DNA from: Platerodrilus igneus
Taxonomy: Eukaryota; Arthropoda; Insecta; Coleoptera; Lycidae
Assembly: GCA_036346225.1 (NCBI GenBank)
Contig: JARFIW010001323.1
Location: 1,054,001 to 1,118,000, forward strand
DNA: 64,000 bases
Direction: 5' to 3'
Notes under the pieces: generated by a model
What the model saw: the letters and a program-made list of their open reading frames with translations, nothing else
What the model was told of the DNA's origin: nothing
The model's database searches: none
Shown here: piece after piece, positions 31,927 to 43,130 of the stretch
Numbering within the stretch: position 1 is the first letter of the stretch
How the letters are laid out: the number at the start of each line of letters is the position of its first letter
Program-made: the position numbers and the translations under genes

Positions 31927-33134
31927 GGTAGAATGTTGAAAAGGTTTTCAGCGCAATTTTTGCTCATTGATCCACAGCGCGGTTCCCGGAGGGTGTTTGG
32001 GGGATGTGTTAATTGGATCTGAACCCTAATTTCCCGGGCGATCTAACCCTGTTAGAATTTTTAAAATCGGACTTTACTTTACAAAGTTACACCCTGTTAA
32101 AGTCTCGTACCTCAAGTTTTTGCTCATTGGATTTGTATCTAACCTAGGTATAAGTTTTCTTCGACTATCCATATGCACCTTATCCAGAATTTCTCGGGCA
32201 ATCTAAATCCATCGAAATTTTTCAAATCGGACCACCATTACAAAGTTACACCCTGTTAAGCCTCTCGGGCTATCTAAATCCGTCAAAATTTTTCAAATCG
32301 GACCACCCTTACAAAGTTACACCCTGTTAAAACCATAAACTTTTAAATTTTTTGTTTATTTAATTTTAACTCAATCTTTAAATCCTTTTCGGTTACCCGA
32401 CATATTCGCTTTAACCCGGAATTTTCCAGGATAATTTAAAACCTTCGGAATTGTTTAAATTAAACCACCGTTACAAAAGTGATACCTTTAATTTTCGGAT
32501 GTTACCCGAAATCGTTTAGGGTATGACACATAAGTTTAGTTTAGATTTTTCTAGGAAACCCAAATCTTTAGGAATTTTTTAAATAGGAGCAACCCTCGGG
32601 AGAATTGTACCCTTATATCTAATATCAAACTTATTAAAATTTATATAAAAGTATTGCGCGGATTCTAACTCTAGTACTTTTTCAAAATAAGATTAACTCT
32701 TATAAGCGCGAAAGACAACCAAATCAAACAATCGCAGAGATGAAAACACAGATGCAAAGTAGAATTGTGAGGAATATGGGCGACATCGACTACGCGGGGA
32801 CGAGGTTATAAGAGCAAAATCAAGTCAAGAAACATGCGAGAGAGAGCCTCCACATCACTCCATATCCCACCACATCACTCCACATCCCTCTAAATCAACT
32901 ATCTTATAATTTTATGTCCCCATGCGTAAGTTGATATGCTTCTGGGGATGACGTAACGCTTGTCATAAACTGATTTTATTAATCAACTTTGTGTACAAAT
33001 CGTGTTTTCTACTCCGAATTGATACCATCGTATGCATAAGGGCATCTGTATTATTAATAACTACATCCTTAAAACTAGTCACATTAATCCCTTCCACTAC
33101 ACTACGACTAACACCCTTATGTTTTTTAACAACG
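31927..33134 (+). repeat. Left inverted arm of the 4.9 kb element
   Basis: Contains three copies of a unit ending ACAAAGTTACACCCTGTTAA (about 32080, 32245 and 32305) against two in the right arm. Positions 32835-32895 carry CACATCACTCCA-type tandem units, mirrored at 35925-35985. 32880-33134 is antisense to the polymerase tail encoded in the other arm. Confidence 0.85.
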
Positions 33135-33139
33135 TTTTT

Positions 33140-33980
33140 TAACTATTTACCTGTTACCAGAATATTACCTATTATTTGGAGATAGTAAAAAAGGAAGACA
33201 GCCAAGATAAAATAAAAATTTTACACAAGTGCTACATTAAAGCAGGTAGTACATATTTTACACAATCTGAAACACTATATTCTACAATTCCAAAAGAAAT
33301 AATCATTGCGGATTTGGGGTTGATAAATACGCCTAACATTCGCCCAGTGGCTGTACGACAACGCGTAAATATTGGTAGTTAATTCTATCCGTTTACGCTA
33401 AAGGAAATTGCCCCATTATGCACGCCATACGGTGTAAGTGGGAGAAAAAAATAGCCGAAAGCTCGGTTCCACTTGCCGAAATGTGGAGTAAGCTATCGGA
33501 CAAGCTACAAAATAGCTGCTGTTTAGTGTATAATAACCTGTTACAGTACGTGTATTGGGGGAATGGTAATACAAAGAAATTGACGGGCTTGCAAATTAAG
33601 TTGTCCGAATAACCAAAAGAAAGGGAAACATTGATAAAGTATGTGCTTTCGGCTTTTAGTTTTAACTATTTACCCGTAAATTATTTGGAGATAGTAGAGG
33701 AGGAAGACAGCCAAGATAAAATAAAAATCTTACACAAGTGCTACATTAAAGCAGGTAGTACATATTTTACACAATCTGCAACACCATATTCTACAATTCC
33801 ATAAGAAATAGTCATTTCGGAATTGGGATTTATAAATACACCTAACATTCGCCCAGAGGTTGTACGACAACGCGCAAATATTGGTGGTAAACTCTATCCG
33901 TTTACGCTAAAGGAAATTGCCCCATTATGCATGCCATACGCTGTAAGTGGACGGAAAAGACAACTGGAATTAGAGGAAAT
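33140..33980 (+). pseudogene. Duplicated unknown coding segment in the centre of the 4.9 kb element
   Basis: A segment of about 310 bp occurs twice, about 33140-33460 and 33655-33975, offset by 509 bases. Each encodes LEIV..EDSQDKIKILHKCY, KAGSTYFTQS, INTPNIRP and VRQR.NIGG, followed by PFTLKEIAPLCMPYAVSGRK in the second copy. The first copy is broken by TAA at 33380 (frame 33176-33382) and after the duplicated part continues with LAEMWSKLSDKLQNSCCLVY. The second copy has one stop near 33803. I do not recognise the family. Codon-level conservation between copies suggests that the sequence was coding when duplicated. Confidence 0.55.
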
Positions 33981-34275
33981 GGGTGCAAAAAGGCGAAAGT
34001 TGGACTACATGGAAAACACTGCGACAATACGCGAATAATACAAAGATGTGTTAGACACATTTGTGGTTAGTAAGAAAGACTCTTTTAGTTATGTAAGTGT
34101 CCTTGCGGAAAAGGATGGTCCTAAATTCGTATACTTTTCAAAAGGTTATTCTAAAAACGTATTTATCAAAATGGTAGATATCATAAACGAACTAAGGAAT
34201 TCGGGTTTCGTAACCTTGTCGTACACCACACGCAAAGGGGTTTGGCTAAACATTGTATATTTGCCTAGTAAATAA
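33823..34275 (+). pseudogene. Continuation of the unknown gene, two frames separated by one stop
   Basis: 33823-34038 ends with basic RKRQLELEEMGAKRRKLDYM and a TAA; the same frame resumes and, from 34048 to 34275, encodes VLDTFVVSKKDSFSYVSVLA, VYFSKGYSKNVFIKMVDIIN and VTLSYTTRKGVWLNIVYLPS. Only one stop interrupts about 150 codons, so the gene decayed recently relative to the Polinton polymerase here. No known domain is evident. It precedes the polymerase tail by about 470 bases. Confidence 0.5.
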
Positions 34276-34559
34276 CCTTTTGGATTATTTAAAACCGAGG
34301 GTCTTACAACTTATAACCATCATATATTCCCAAAAGTGGTTGACATGCAACTACGCAGCAGTGAGTGGGAGAATAAAAATTCCTTCCAATAAGAAATTAA
34401 AGAAATTAAAGTTTCCATGTACGTAGCACCTGCCATTTGGAAATGCTAAAATGTTAAAAGCCTATAAAAGCGATTATTAATAGTGGTTTAGAGAAATAGT
34501 AGTTTCTTTGGACTAAATAAAATAGCTTAGACTGATAATGTATATGATCACATATTCCC

Positions 34560-34672
34560 GTACACATTCACACACACATGCACGCGCATGGGTGTGCATG
34601 GACAGGGGTGCGCATGGACAGAGGTGTGCACGGACAGGGGTGCGCATGGACAGGGGTGTGCCTGGGCGTACA
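34560..34672. repeat. Minisatellite, about 18-bp units
   Basis: CACACATTCACACACACATG precedes five imperfect units of TGCGCATGGACAGGGGTG from about 34588. Reading frames across this stretch (MGVHGQGCAWTEVCTDRGA) are repeat translation and should not be taken as protein. Confidence 0.85.
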
Positions 34673-34734
34673 CGAGGGAAGCGGAAGTTAACAGTCACCA
34701 AGCATTTAATTCTTTATTTGGAGACGACACCAGA

Positions 34735-35118
34735 AGCTATGAGATACAAATACTACAAACCAAAGCTTACAAAAAAGTTGTGGAAAAATTTAAGAACGAA
34801 TTTTGTGGCGATTTAGTTTTAGAATTTGTTGATAGTAGGGCTAAGTCCTACTGTATTGTATGCGAGAAAGACGTTGTTAAAAAAATTAAGAGTGTTAGTC
34901 GGAGTGTGGTGGAAGGGATTAGTGTGAGCAGTTTTAAGGATGTAGTCATTAATAATACAGATGCCCTCATACATGCGATGGTATCAATCTGGAGTAGAAA
35001 ACACAATTTGTACACACAGTTGATTAATAAAATTAGTTTATCGGGTGAAGATGACAAGCGTTACGTCATCCCCGGAAGCATATCAACTTACGCATGGGTA
35101 GATAAAGCTATAAGATAG
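34735..35118 (+). pseudogene. C-terminal end of a Polinton-type DNA polymerase B
   Basis: Frame in phase from about 34735 encodes KFKNEFCGDLVLEFVDSRAK, SVSRSVVEGISVSSFKDVVI, RKHNLYTQLINKISLSGEDD and DKRYVIPGSISTYAW, ending at 35118. This parallels, at clear distance, [20 protein letters not shown] and the DDKRIL tail of the polymerase at 12736-16435, so it is the thumb/C-terminal part of a different Polinton-type lineage. The palm domain with catalytic aspartates is absent. The second half of the segment (34867-35118) also exists antisense in the left arm. Confidence 0.75.
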
Positions 35119-36846
35119 TTGATTGAGAGGGATGTAGTGTTACGTGCCAATCAAATTGGCCCTTAAACATTGTTTTTAGGTTAATTTTGATGTGCGGAAG
35201 TTTCGCGCAATAATTTCAAAAGACTCGGGGCGCGTATTTCCGTTACGTCACAGTGCGTTGCGCCAAATCGCGCGACGCGAGTGGAGTAGGGGAAAAAAGT
35301 GGGGTTTTTCCTCTGCTTTCTGTAACGTGGCTGTTTGCCTTTGATCTTCAAGGAGTGTGATCGTGTCAGATATCGTATCGTGCCTTATCTTTACATATGT
35401 AGATTTCCTTGCTTGCTTGTCTTTGTTTGTCGCCCTTATACCCTGTTCCCGTCATTCCCTGCATAGGTAGGTGACAATTTGAGCCGTAGGCGAACCGTAC
35501 TGCACGACCCTGGATGAAAGAGCCCCATGATTGCCGGAGCAGGTCCGAACGCTTTGGAAGAGCGTCGGGCGTACCATCTTTAATCCCTCCGGGATGGAGC
35601 CCTGATGGACTGTAATAGAGGCCTACTTTAGCTCAACCCCGCAGGACGTTCGAATTTCTGATGTAAGTAGTCCATTATCTAATTTGTTTGCTGTATTATC
35701 TATTGTCGTATATTTATATAAATTTCCGATTATTGCGCAATATAAATTGTGCATTGGTGACGTCATTGGCAGTTGGGCGCGCAAATCTGTAATAAGGTTG
35801 GCGTTTCTAACAGCCCGTGGAGTCTCTTTTTCATCACGCTTGCGCGATGTATTTATCGACTTTTTAACTGTAATTATCGACTTTTTAATTGTAAGAATTA
35901 TCGCATTTTTAAATTGTAAGAGTGGAGTGATATGGTGGGATGTGGAGAAATGTGGAGTGATGTGGAGGGATGTGGAAAGATGTCGAAGCTCCCTCTCGCA
36001 TGTTTCTTGACTTGATTTTACTCTTATAACCTCGTCCCCCGCGTAGTCGATGTCCTCCATATTCCTCACAATTTTAATTTGCATCTGTGCTTTCATTTCT
36101 GCGATTGTTTGATTTGGTTGTCTTTAGCGCTTATAAGAGTTGATCTTATTTTGAAAACGTACTAGAATTAAAATCCGCGCAATACTTATATATAAATTTT
36201 AATAAGTTTAATAATACATATAAGGGTACAATTCTCCCGAGAGTTGCTTCGATTAAAAAAATTCCTAAATATTTGGATTTCCCAGAAAAATCTAAACTAA
36301 ACTTATGTGTCATACTCTAAGACGATTTCGGGTAACATTCTAAAATCGGGGGTATAACTTTTGTTAGGACGGTTTGATTTAAACAATTCCGACGGTTTCA
36401 AGTTATTTCCAATGATCCTGGAAAATTCCGGGTTAAAGCGAATATGTCGGGTAACCAAAAAGAATTTAAAGATCGAGTTGAAATTAAATAAACAAAAAAT
36501 TTAAAGGTTTGGGGCTTTAACAGGTGTAACTTTGTAAGGGTGGTGCGATTTGTAAAATTTCGACGGATTTAGATTGCGCGAGAAATTATGGATAAGGTGC
36601 ATATAGATAATCAAAGAAAACTCTTAGCTAGGTTAGATACGAATGCAATGAGCAAAAACTTGGGGAACGAGGCTATAACAGGGTGTAACTTTGTAAGGGA
36701 CAGTCCGATTAAAAAATTCTAACAGGGTTAGATCGCCCGGAAAATTAGGGTTCAGATCCAATTAACAGACCCCCAATCACCCTCCGGGAACCGCGCCCTG
36801 GATCAATGAGCAGAAATTGCGCTGAAACCCCTGTCAACATTCTACT
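34867..36846 (-). repeat. Right inverted arm of the 4.9 kb element
   Basis: Inverted partner of 31927-33134, interrupted by the LTR-like repeat. Arm identity is visibly below 95 percent, with small indels, so the structure is not a recent assembly artefact. Confidence 0.85.
35138..35919 (+). repeat. LTR-like repeat, copy 2, inserted in the right arm
   Basis: Begins TGTTACGTGCC like copy 1 and ends near AAATTGTAAG. It interrupts a GATGTGG/GAGTGATGTGG tandem that is continuous in the left arm, which defines it as an insertion of about 780 bp. AGTG occurs just before the conserved TTACG start and just after the end, but a proper target duplication is not certain. It contains TTTCGCGC (E2F-like), TTACGTCAC and TGACGTCA (CRE-like) words, also present in copy 1 in related form. 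No coding sequence. Confidence 0.7.
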
Positions 36847-37689
36847 TTTATGATATTATATGGTATAGACGTTTTGACCTTCCCAGTTCTTCCAATCTAT
36901 TCGATTGGATTTGCAGGGTATGCGCGGGTCAAGCTAAACCAGTGTTCTGTCAGTTACGCTGTAGTTAATGTAGGGGTTTAAAAGGTTTCGCAAATTTTAT
37001 TCTAATAATGTTCACTTTTTTCATAACTTTTGTGTTTAAATTCAATTGTATGTGTTTGATTAAGTTTTTCTTACACTACAATGTGTTTAGATTTTTTTCC
37101 TGTAAGGATAGTCAGTTATCAGTCTATCACGGTTTTTCCATAAGCACTTCCTCAAATTCGTTTTTTAGTTATAGGTGATGGGTATTATTACTGATGTAAC
37201 ACCAAACACCAATTTGTTGTGTAGAATGTATATACGTAATTAATTACGTAAGGAAGATTGTTTTTCTAGTACCAAAATACTCAATCATCAAATGTGTTAC
37301 ATTCTAATGACGAGTTTACATCTTATGTTGACAAACCGAGTGCTAGAAAAAGTACCTATGGTTTCTGTTAATTATTCGATTTAATATTGTGAAACATGGA
37401 AGAATGGTTCGCATGTGTATATCCAGATACTGTTATTAAGCGAATTCCACTAAACATATCCTAGATGAGAATATTGCGAAACATTCCTTACTCAGGGATG
37501 ATGTGTTAACAGAGTAAGTTAATAAAAATTGTTCAGGCTTGTGAGACAGACAAGTTGGTGTAATTAGGTTAAGGTATGTTTATCTCCCCTCCGCACACGT
37601 ATAGTCCATATAGAGAAAATTACATATAAAATCTCATAAGGGTCATGCTTTGTCTCAAACATGCATTTTGCTATAAGGGGCAGATTTTG
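36847..37689. other. Intergenic, no gene seen
   Basis: AT-rich spacer without recognisable features. Confidence 0.3.
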
Positions 37690-37957
37690 ATGGTGCTGGC
37701 CGTGCATTCATCCTACTAATGTTGACGATCGTACTGGCTTTCGTCCCAGTTTCTTTGTTTCAACATCTATCCCAGAAGCATTAGCCTCACGCACATATCT
37801 ACGCAGAGTTGCTTTCGGGACTTCAAAACCTTTAGCTGTTTTTTAATTCCCATCTTTTTCCTTACGATAACAGCTACTACCTCTCGCATTTTGTTTTTAT
37901 TCCAGACCTGTCTTTTGAGGGTCGGTGTAGGTGCTATATTAATTCGATGCATCTGCA
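37690..37957 (-). pseudogene. pogo/CENP-B-type HTH (psq) transposase fragment
   Basis: Complement from 37957 encodes MQMHRINIAPTPTLKRQVWN and NKMREVVAVIVRKKMGIKK; after a one-base shift in an A6 run it continues in another frame with AKGFEVPKATLRRYVREANA and KKLGRKPVRSSTLVG. That is the pipsqueak-type helix-turn-helix of pogo-family transposases (W...M..AV.AV...KMG.KKA...F.VP..TL.RYV). TTTTTGTTTGCAG lies immediately before the initiator region at 37959, a good 3' splice site, so this may have been an internal exon. No DDE domain follows. Confidence 0.75.
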
Positions 37958-38579
37958 AACAAAAATTAAAAATATTTTATCAACAGCTTGTAGTATAAAC
38001 CGCGGTGTCCAATTACAAGCACCAAAGGGGGGCCAGCTTGTAAAAACCTAGAGACACAACAAAAACTGCGTGGAATTGTTGGAAATAACTTCTAGATTAC
38101 ATAATAGAGCTTAATTCTAAGTTTTTATCTTATGTAGTAAGTTAAAGTCGTGAAATTTACATACCTAATAAAGTTTTGTACAGGAGCTTGACAAAAACTA
38201 TCTCACTGTCACTCAACTGGTCAACCGAACTACCTCTAGCTCACCCACATGTCAGTGAGGATACTAATGGACTAGTTCCAGCTGTCGCCGCTAGAAATTA
38301 GCGCAAACGATTGAGAAATTAAAGAGCCCATATCCCATGCAGGTTCCATATTATCACCACTTTATCTAATTTTTAGAAACGTATTTACTATACTTTTGAA
38401 AAACGCGTAATATAAGCTCACTGTACAATACAAAAACAATTTCGTAAGCTTAACTAAACGCATTCAAATTGTTATATAGTAATTTATTTTTCTTAAAATG
38501 GATGTTGTGGTATGAATTGTTAATTAATAAAGCACGTCGTTCATTTAAATGAAAAAAAATATTAAATCATCGCATTTGG

Positions 38580-38900
38580 TTTACTCTAACTCAGTTCTTC
38601 GCAACGTATTCACTTTTAAGAGATTTAAAAACACCTAAATTGTATTTTTCATTGTTGGTTAGGGTAAAATAAAGTACTATTGCATTATTCAAGTGTTTTT
38701 CCCAGTCCGAGTGGTAAGTAAACATGAGCGCATTAAGAATACTAGAAACGCTAAAGTCCTTTAGCTCGGAGACAGTTTGTAAAGTCGCCAGAGACTTGCC
38801 GCTAACTTTCATCAACAAAGAACACTCAAAAAATCACTCTGAATGTAATTTAAAATTTTCTGGAAAGCTAAACTCTTATGCTAAGGACTTATTTTGAACA
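38580..38900. repeat. Dispersed repeat family, copy at 38.6 kb
   Basis: Shares TAAAGTACTATTGCATTATT, CAAGTGTTT and the adjoining 200 bases (GAATACT(A)GAAA.GCTAAAG) with 61590-61930, and its later part with 56290-56480. Family unknown; no coding content. Confidence 0.7.
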
Positions 38901-39929
38901 CATATGATGATAGTTGATAGCGTTTTATAGCTGACTAATTCTAATACTGTAGATATTCCGTTAAATTTGTAATATAGTCTTAAACAAACAAACAACCGTT
39001 CATTTTCCTGGCTAAATGCGTTTAAATGACAGTTCTCCGAATAATAAAAATCATTAGGACAATATCGGCATATAGGTAAGAATACAATTTAGTAACAACG
39101 TCGGTTGGCTTCCTATATTCTGTTGAAATGTTTAACACATTGTTAATTTTTCAGCTTGTTTTTCATTCGGATTAGTAACGACGAAAATTTTCCATATACC
39201 AACGCTACCCAAAGACTCGTTCCTGATCTGACTATCAATCACGGTATGGCTGTGTTTAGGTTTCGTATAAAATAGCCAACTTTAAACTATTTTTCATGCT
39301 ACATTCAAACAAACGCAAAATCGCCTTTTGGATATTAAAGTACTTGGTTAAAAGTTCAAAGATTTCTAATATAAAATCGTGTAAATGTTTAAATCTAATT
39401 AACGGTGCATAAAGATTTCGAAACCTCTTTAAAGGATAAATTATACGTATTTATCTAATTGGATATAAAATATGTCAGCTACCTGTGAGTGCAATGAATT
39501 TTTCACGGTTACTTGAATTCTAACGCTAGAGTCCTTAAATATAGAAACTATCATCATATCTCCAGGGTTGTATCTGAAGATAAAAGCTGTTATTTTTTCA
39601 AAAGATACCAGTTAAGCGCAATATCCTTTCTAGTGTTCTGCTCGGTGTATTGATGGTGATTAATACAGGTAGTAAGAGCGATAATAATACGCAAATTTTC
39701 CCAATTAACCCTCCCGGTTCTTTTGAATTCTATTGAAGTGTTTAGACAGCTGTCTTTTACCATGTACGTTTCCTTATATTAATTTATGGATGCCTGCCGC
39801 TATTTAATTAGACATCGACGCGCCTCGCTATATTTGATTAAGTTGGACCTAATCATTATCCTAAGACGTAGTATATAAGCTCTAAATTTTCTTCTGATTA
39901 TTATTTGGTTTCAGTATATTATTCTCTAC
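38901..39929. other. Intergenic, no gene seen
   Basis: AT-rich, no recognisable feature. Confidence 0.3.
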
Positions 39930-40270
39930 AAGTGCATGTTACGCGTAAAAAATGTTTCACAAAAGATTCTACTAAATGATTATGATTAAGGAATTTTTGA
40001 ATAATTAATTTAATGATATTTATGCTTAATATTGAAGCCTAGCGCCCACCCCCTAAATGTTTAAGGAGAATAGCATTTATTATTATGTAATTTTGTGGTG
40101 TAACGGTACACTCGGTCGTGAAATGAACATGTTCTTTTCCCGACCAATCAGAACGCGCTACAAAAACACGCTTCAAAATAAATATAAAAAAACGACTACT
40201 TAAGCCTTTTAATAATACAATCGCACACTTCTTTAATAACCATCCTCTCAATTGTATAAATAGAAACATG
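39930..40270. repeat. Dispersed repeat family, related to 44010-44320
   Basis: GTTTCACAAAAGATTCTA is followed by GATTATGATTAAGGAA in this copy and by the related AATTGTGCTTAAGGAA in the other, then CGCCC(A)CCCCCTAA-like and TTTATTATTATGT-like words in the same order. No coding sequence. Confidence 0.65.
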
Positions 40271-42904
40271 TTAAAAAATATTTTCCAATACCCAAGTTAT
40301 TAAATTTATATAAAATTCACCAATAAAAATTAATCAGCTGATTTCACGTTAAGCGTAAAAAAGTCGGTCCCAGGCCGTAACTCAAATTGAAGGCAATCAT
40401 TCATTTAAACTTTAAAAAAATTTTGCTTAGTGTACTCAAACCAAATATTTCGAACATCAATAAATCAAACTCACCTTCAATTTATGTCATAAATGTCAAA
40501 CTTGAAGTTTTTATTATTTTGAAAACGATCCTAGGTCATGGATCGAAACGTTAATAAAGATAATTTTAAAAACTATGAGTGGTTTAATCCCCAAAGAAGA
40601 TTAAGAAGATTAGAAAGACTGCTGAAAATACACGTTTGGTAACCCTAAGATTAAGGACAATCATTAGTTATCCAGTTTGCTAAAATGCAGTAATCTAAAG
40701 GTAAACAGAGCTATAATTAATTCGCATTGTTAATTTGTAAGCAAATTAAATATTCCATTGTAATTTCTGTAAAACCGATTACGCCCTCTAGGCGAGTACG
40801 TGATTAACTATAGTACCTTTATTTTTGTTTATAGTATACAATAATTGGCGCTCATTTTCGTGGTTCTAGCTTTATAATGCATTAATTATATATCTAACAT
40901 ATTTTATTATTTTAGATGTAGCTCTTTTCGAATTAAAAGAAGTAATAGTATAATTTTTGTAAAAGGGTAATCAGGTTTCAAAATATTATAATGATTTTAA
41001 TTGGTTCATTTCTATACTAATACCAAATTAGTCGATTGTCTCTTTGTTTTGATTAAATTCTTCTAACTTATAATTGTCTATTACCAAAGTGAGCGGTATT
41101 AGTCTATCTACTTTTAATCTAAAAAATATCACAAAAGCTTTATGTATTTAACTCTCTACTATTGTAATTGTTTTGACAAATCTCTTTAATTATTTACTTT
41201 TATCACGTGTTTTTCAGGGAAAGGCCTTTTTATTTCATTTTAAAAGATTAAATACTTCTAATTCTTGTATAAATTTGTATCTCCACCATTTTGTGTTTGA
41301 TTTTACCTTGCATATTATATTAACTATTATGAATTACTTACATTTACAGTCATTTGAAACTACCTTTAAGCTTTTGAAATTAAACATATAATCAAATCAT
41401 AGCTTATATAGTATAACTAAAAAATTTACTGCAAGACTAGCTTCCAAATTTATCTTATGTGGAGTATATTATGTAATTTTTACATTAATGTATGAATTAC
41501 AAGATGCCGATGATAAATCTCGAGGTCTATGGTATAGTAAAGACCTAAAACCTTTTCCTTTTACTTCTAACGATTATAATCACTAGTGCGTCCTCTGTTT
41601 CTACTTTATCTAGGTATACTTTCTCTTCTGTATCATTATCTATCTTGAATGTCTATCTTTTAACAATATCTTGTCATATATGAATATATCTTACACTAAA
41701 TCTCCGATTTTTCAAATTTTTTACTTCTTAGATACCTCATCTTTCTAAAGATTTCAAAAGTCTCTCGTTCCTTCCTTTTTAAAAATTTGTTTGTCACTAC
41801 ACTTAAATTATTTCATTTTTCTTAAATTTTTATATTTTATTTCCCTATTATTCTTATTATCAAATAACTCACGTCATTTTTTTGTCGTGGTTTACGTATC
41901 TTCCGTTTGAACAATTCATGGAATTTTTAAGACTTGTACTAGCTAATGTCGGCTGCTTTGCTTTTTGGTTATATACAGTGCTCGCGAACTATGCCTCTGT
42001 AGTAAAATGTCGATTTCGATACTTTCGAGTATGAGAAATTTCCATTCGGTATGTCTTCTTTTGCAAATATTTCAAAAATTTCTTTGCAATTTCCGTTATC
42101 AACTGTTCTTCTATATCTTAAGGATGTTTCTACATCTTTTCTGTATTTTCCGTAATGTGTTGATGAGGAGCTGTCGCCTTATGTTGTTTTCATTGTTAAT
42201 CTCCTATCGTTTTTTCAGTATATTGAAAATTCTTCTACTTATAGCCTGGATTAACTGTTTATCGTATAACTATTTCTGCATGTTTGTGGTAGCCATTGTT
42301 TTTGAAATTACCGTGTGGGTATATTTAGGTTGATTTATGATAACTTTTCTCTGATTTTCTTATCATAGTAGATGTACACGGTAGAAAGATCAGCTGTTTA
42401 GGTTTCATATGGAATATAGTTACTTTTAATTAATGGCGCGCTAGTATAAGGTTTATTTTATTGCTAACGTTGTAGGTCGTAACTCAGACCGATCTGTTTT
42501 AATAGGAACGTTCTATACTCTCTACACTTTTTCTAGGATGCTTACTTTACTTTTTCGTATCCATCTATCTCCGTTCCAGGATTTTGTTTCTCTGTTCGAC
42601 CTGTATTTGTCCCGAGATAGCCGTCTATCACATAAGAGTGGTTCAGCAGTTCTTGACTATTCACCTTTTTTCTATCGCTTTTGTTCAATGCGAACCCCTT
42701 CTTTTCCACTTTTCTCGCTTGTTGCTATGAAGCTCCTAACATCCTATCTTTATCTTTTACATTTTCTATTTTTTCTATTGCCTTCGTTTACTTTCGAAGT
42801 TGCTGCATAGTTTGGAGGGTTACTATCTTACGACATTAGCACGTGAGTGTTAGGACCTCAGTCTGGCTTTGTATCGCCGATGTCTTCTTCTGGGCTTATT
42901 CTCT
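40271..42904. other. Intergenic, no gene seen
   Basis: 41800-42800 is strongly pyrimidine-biased on the plus strand and holds hydrophobic open frames (for example 41965-42333) that lack any recognisable motif and are likely composition effects. Confidence 0.3.
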
Positions 42905-43130
42905 CTTAAGTGGCTTTGTGGGTTAGTTGGTTTGCGCGTGACTACTAAATTTAAGGACCTGAGTTTGAAACCCGATACAGACCGCTTGAAAAATGTTAGG
43001 CGAGCATTTTTTTTACAAAAATTCGCCCTCGTAGGAAAAATGTAGGTCTCGTGTATGTTGTTACATACGTTAAGAATTCCTACCATGCTTGGACTAGCAA
43101 GGGTTTGGCAAAGTTCAAAACTTCCATGTA
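42905..43130 (+). repeat. tRNA-derived SINE, copy A
   Basis: A-box-like TGGGTTAGTTGG at about 42919-42930 and B-box-like GAGTTTGAAACCC at about 42961 have tRNA spacing. The body continues with TACATACGTTAAGAATTCCT and CTTGGACTAGCAAGG, which match the body of the copy at 44920-45108. Confidence 0.6.

Larger units (their letters stand above)
31927..36846. mobile_element. 4.9 kb element with about 1.2 kb inverted arms (Polinton-derived)
   Basis: The arms 31927-33134 and 34867-36846 are inverted copies; the right arm carries an extra 0.78 kb insertion (35138-35919), without which the arms are equal in length. The outer ends read GGTAGAATGTTGA and, on the complement, AGTAGAATGTTGAC. Shared blocks include TCATTGATCCA, GCGGTTCCCGGAGGG and repeated ACAAAGTTACACCCTGTTAA units. 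The inner 250 bases of each arm are the C-terminal coding sequence of a Polinton-type polymerase, sense in the right arm and antisense in the left. AG-type ends and long terminal repeats fit Polintons. No clear target duplication. The structure is best read as a non-autonomous, internally deleted derivative in which one end was copied in inverted orientation. Confidence 0.8.

Noticed and set aside
34513..34816. Overlapping frames on both strands around 34.6 kb (for example MGVHGQGCAWTEVCTDRGA)
   Set aside because: They read an 18-bp minisatellite; only the part after about 34735 on the plus strand has real protein similarity.
35623..36096. 157-codon minus-strand and 108-codon plus-strand frames
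   Set aside because: They cross the LTR-like insertion boundary and the CACATC/GATGTGG tandem of the inverted arm, so they are not genes.
41965..42333. 122-codon hydrophobic frame as a membrane protein
   Set aside because: It lies in a pyrimidine-biased stretch where random frames become Leu/Phe/Ser-rich, and no motif or conservation clue is visible.
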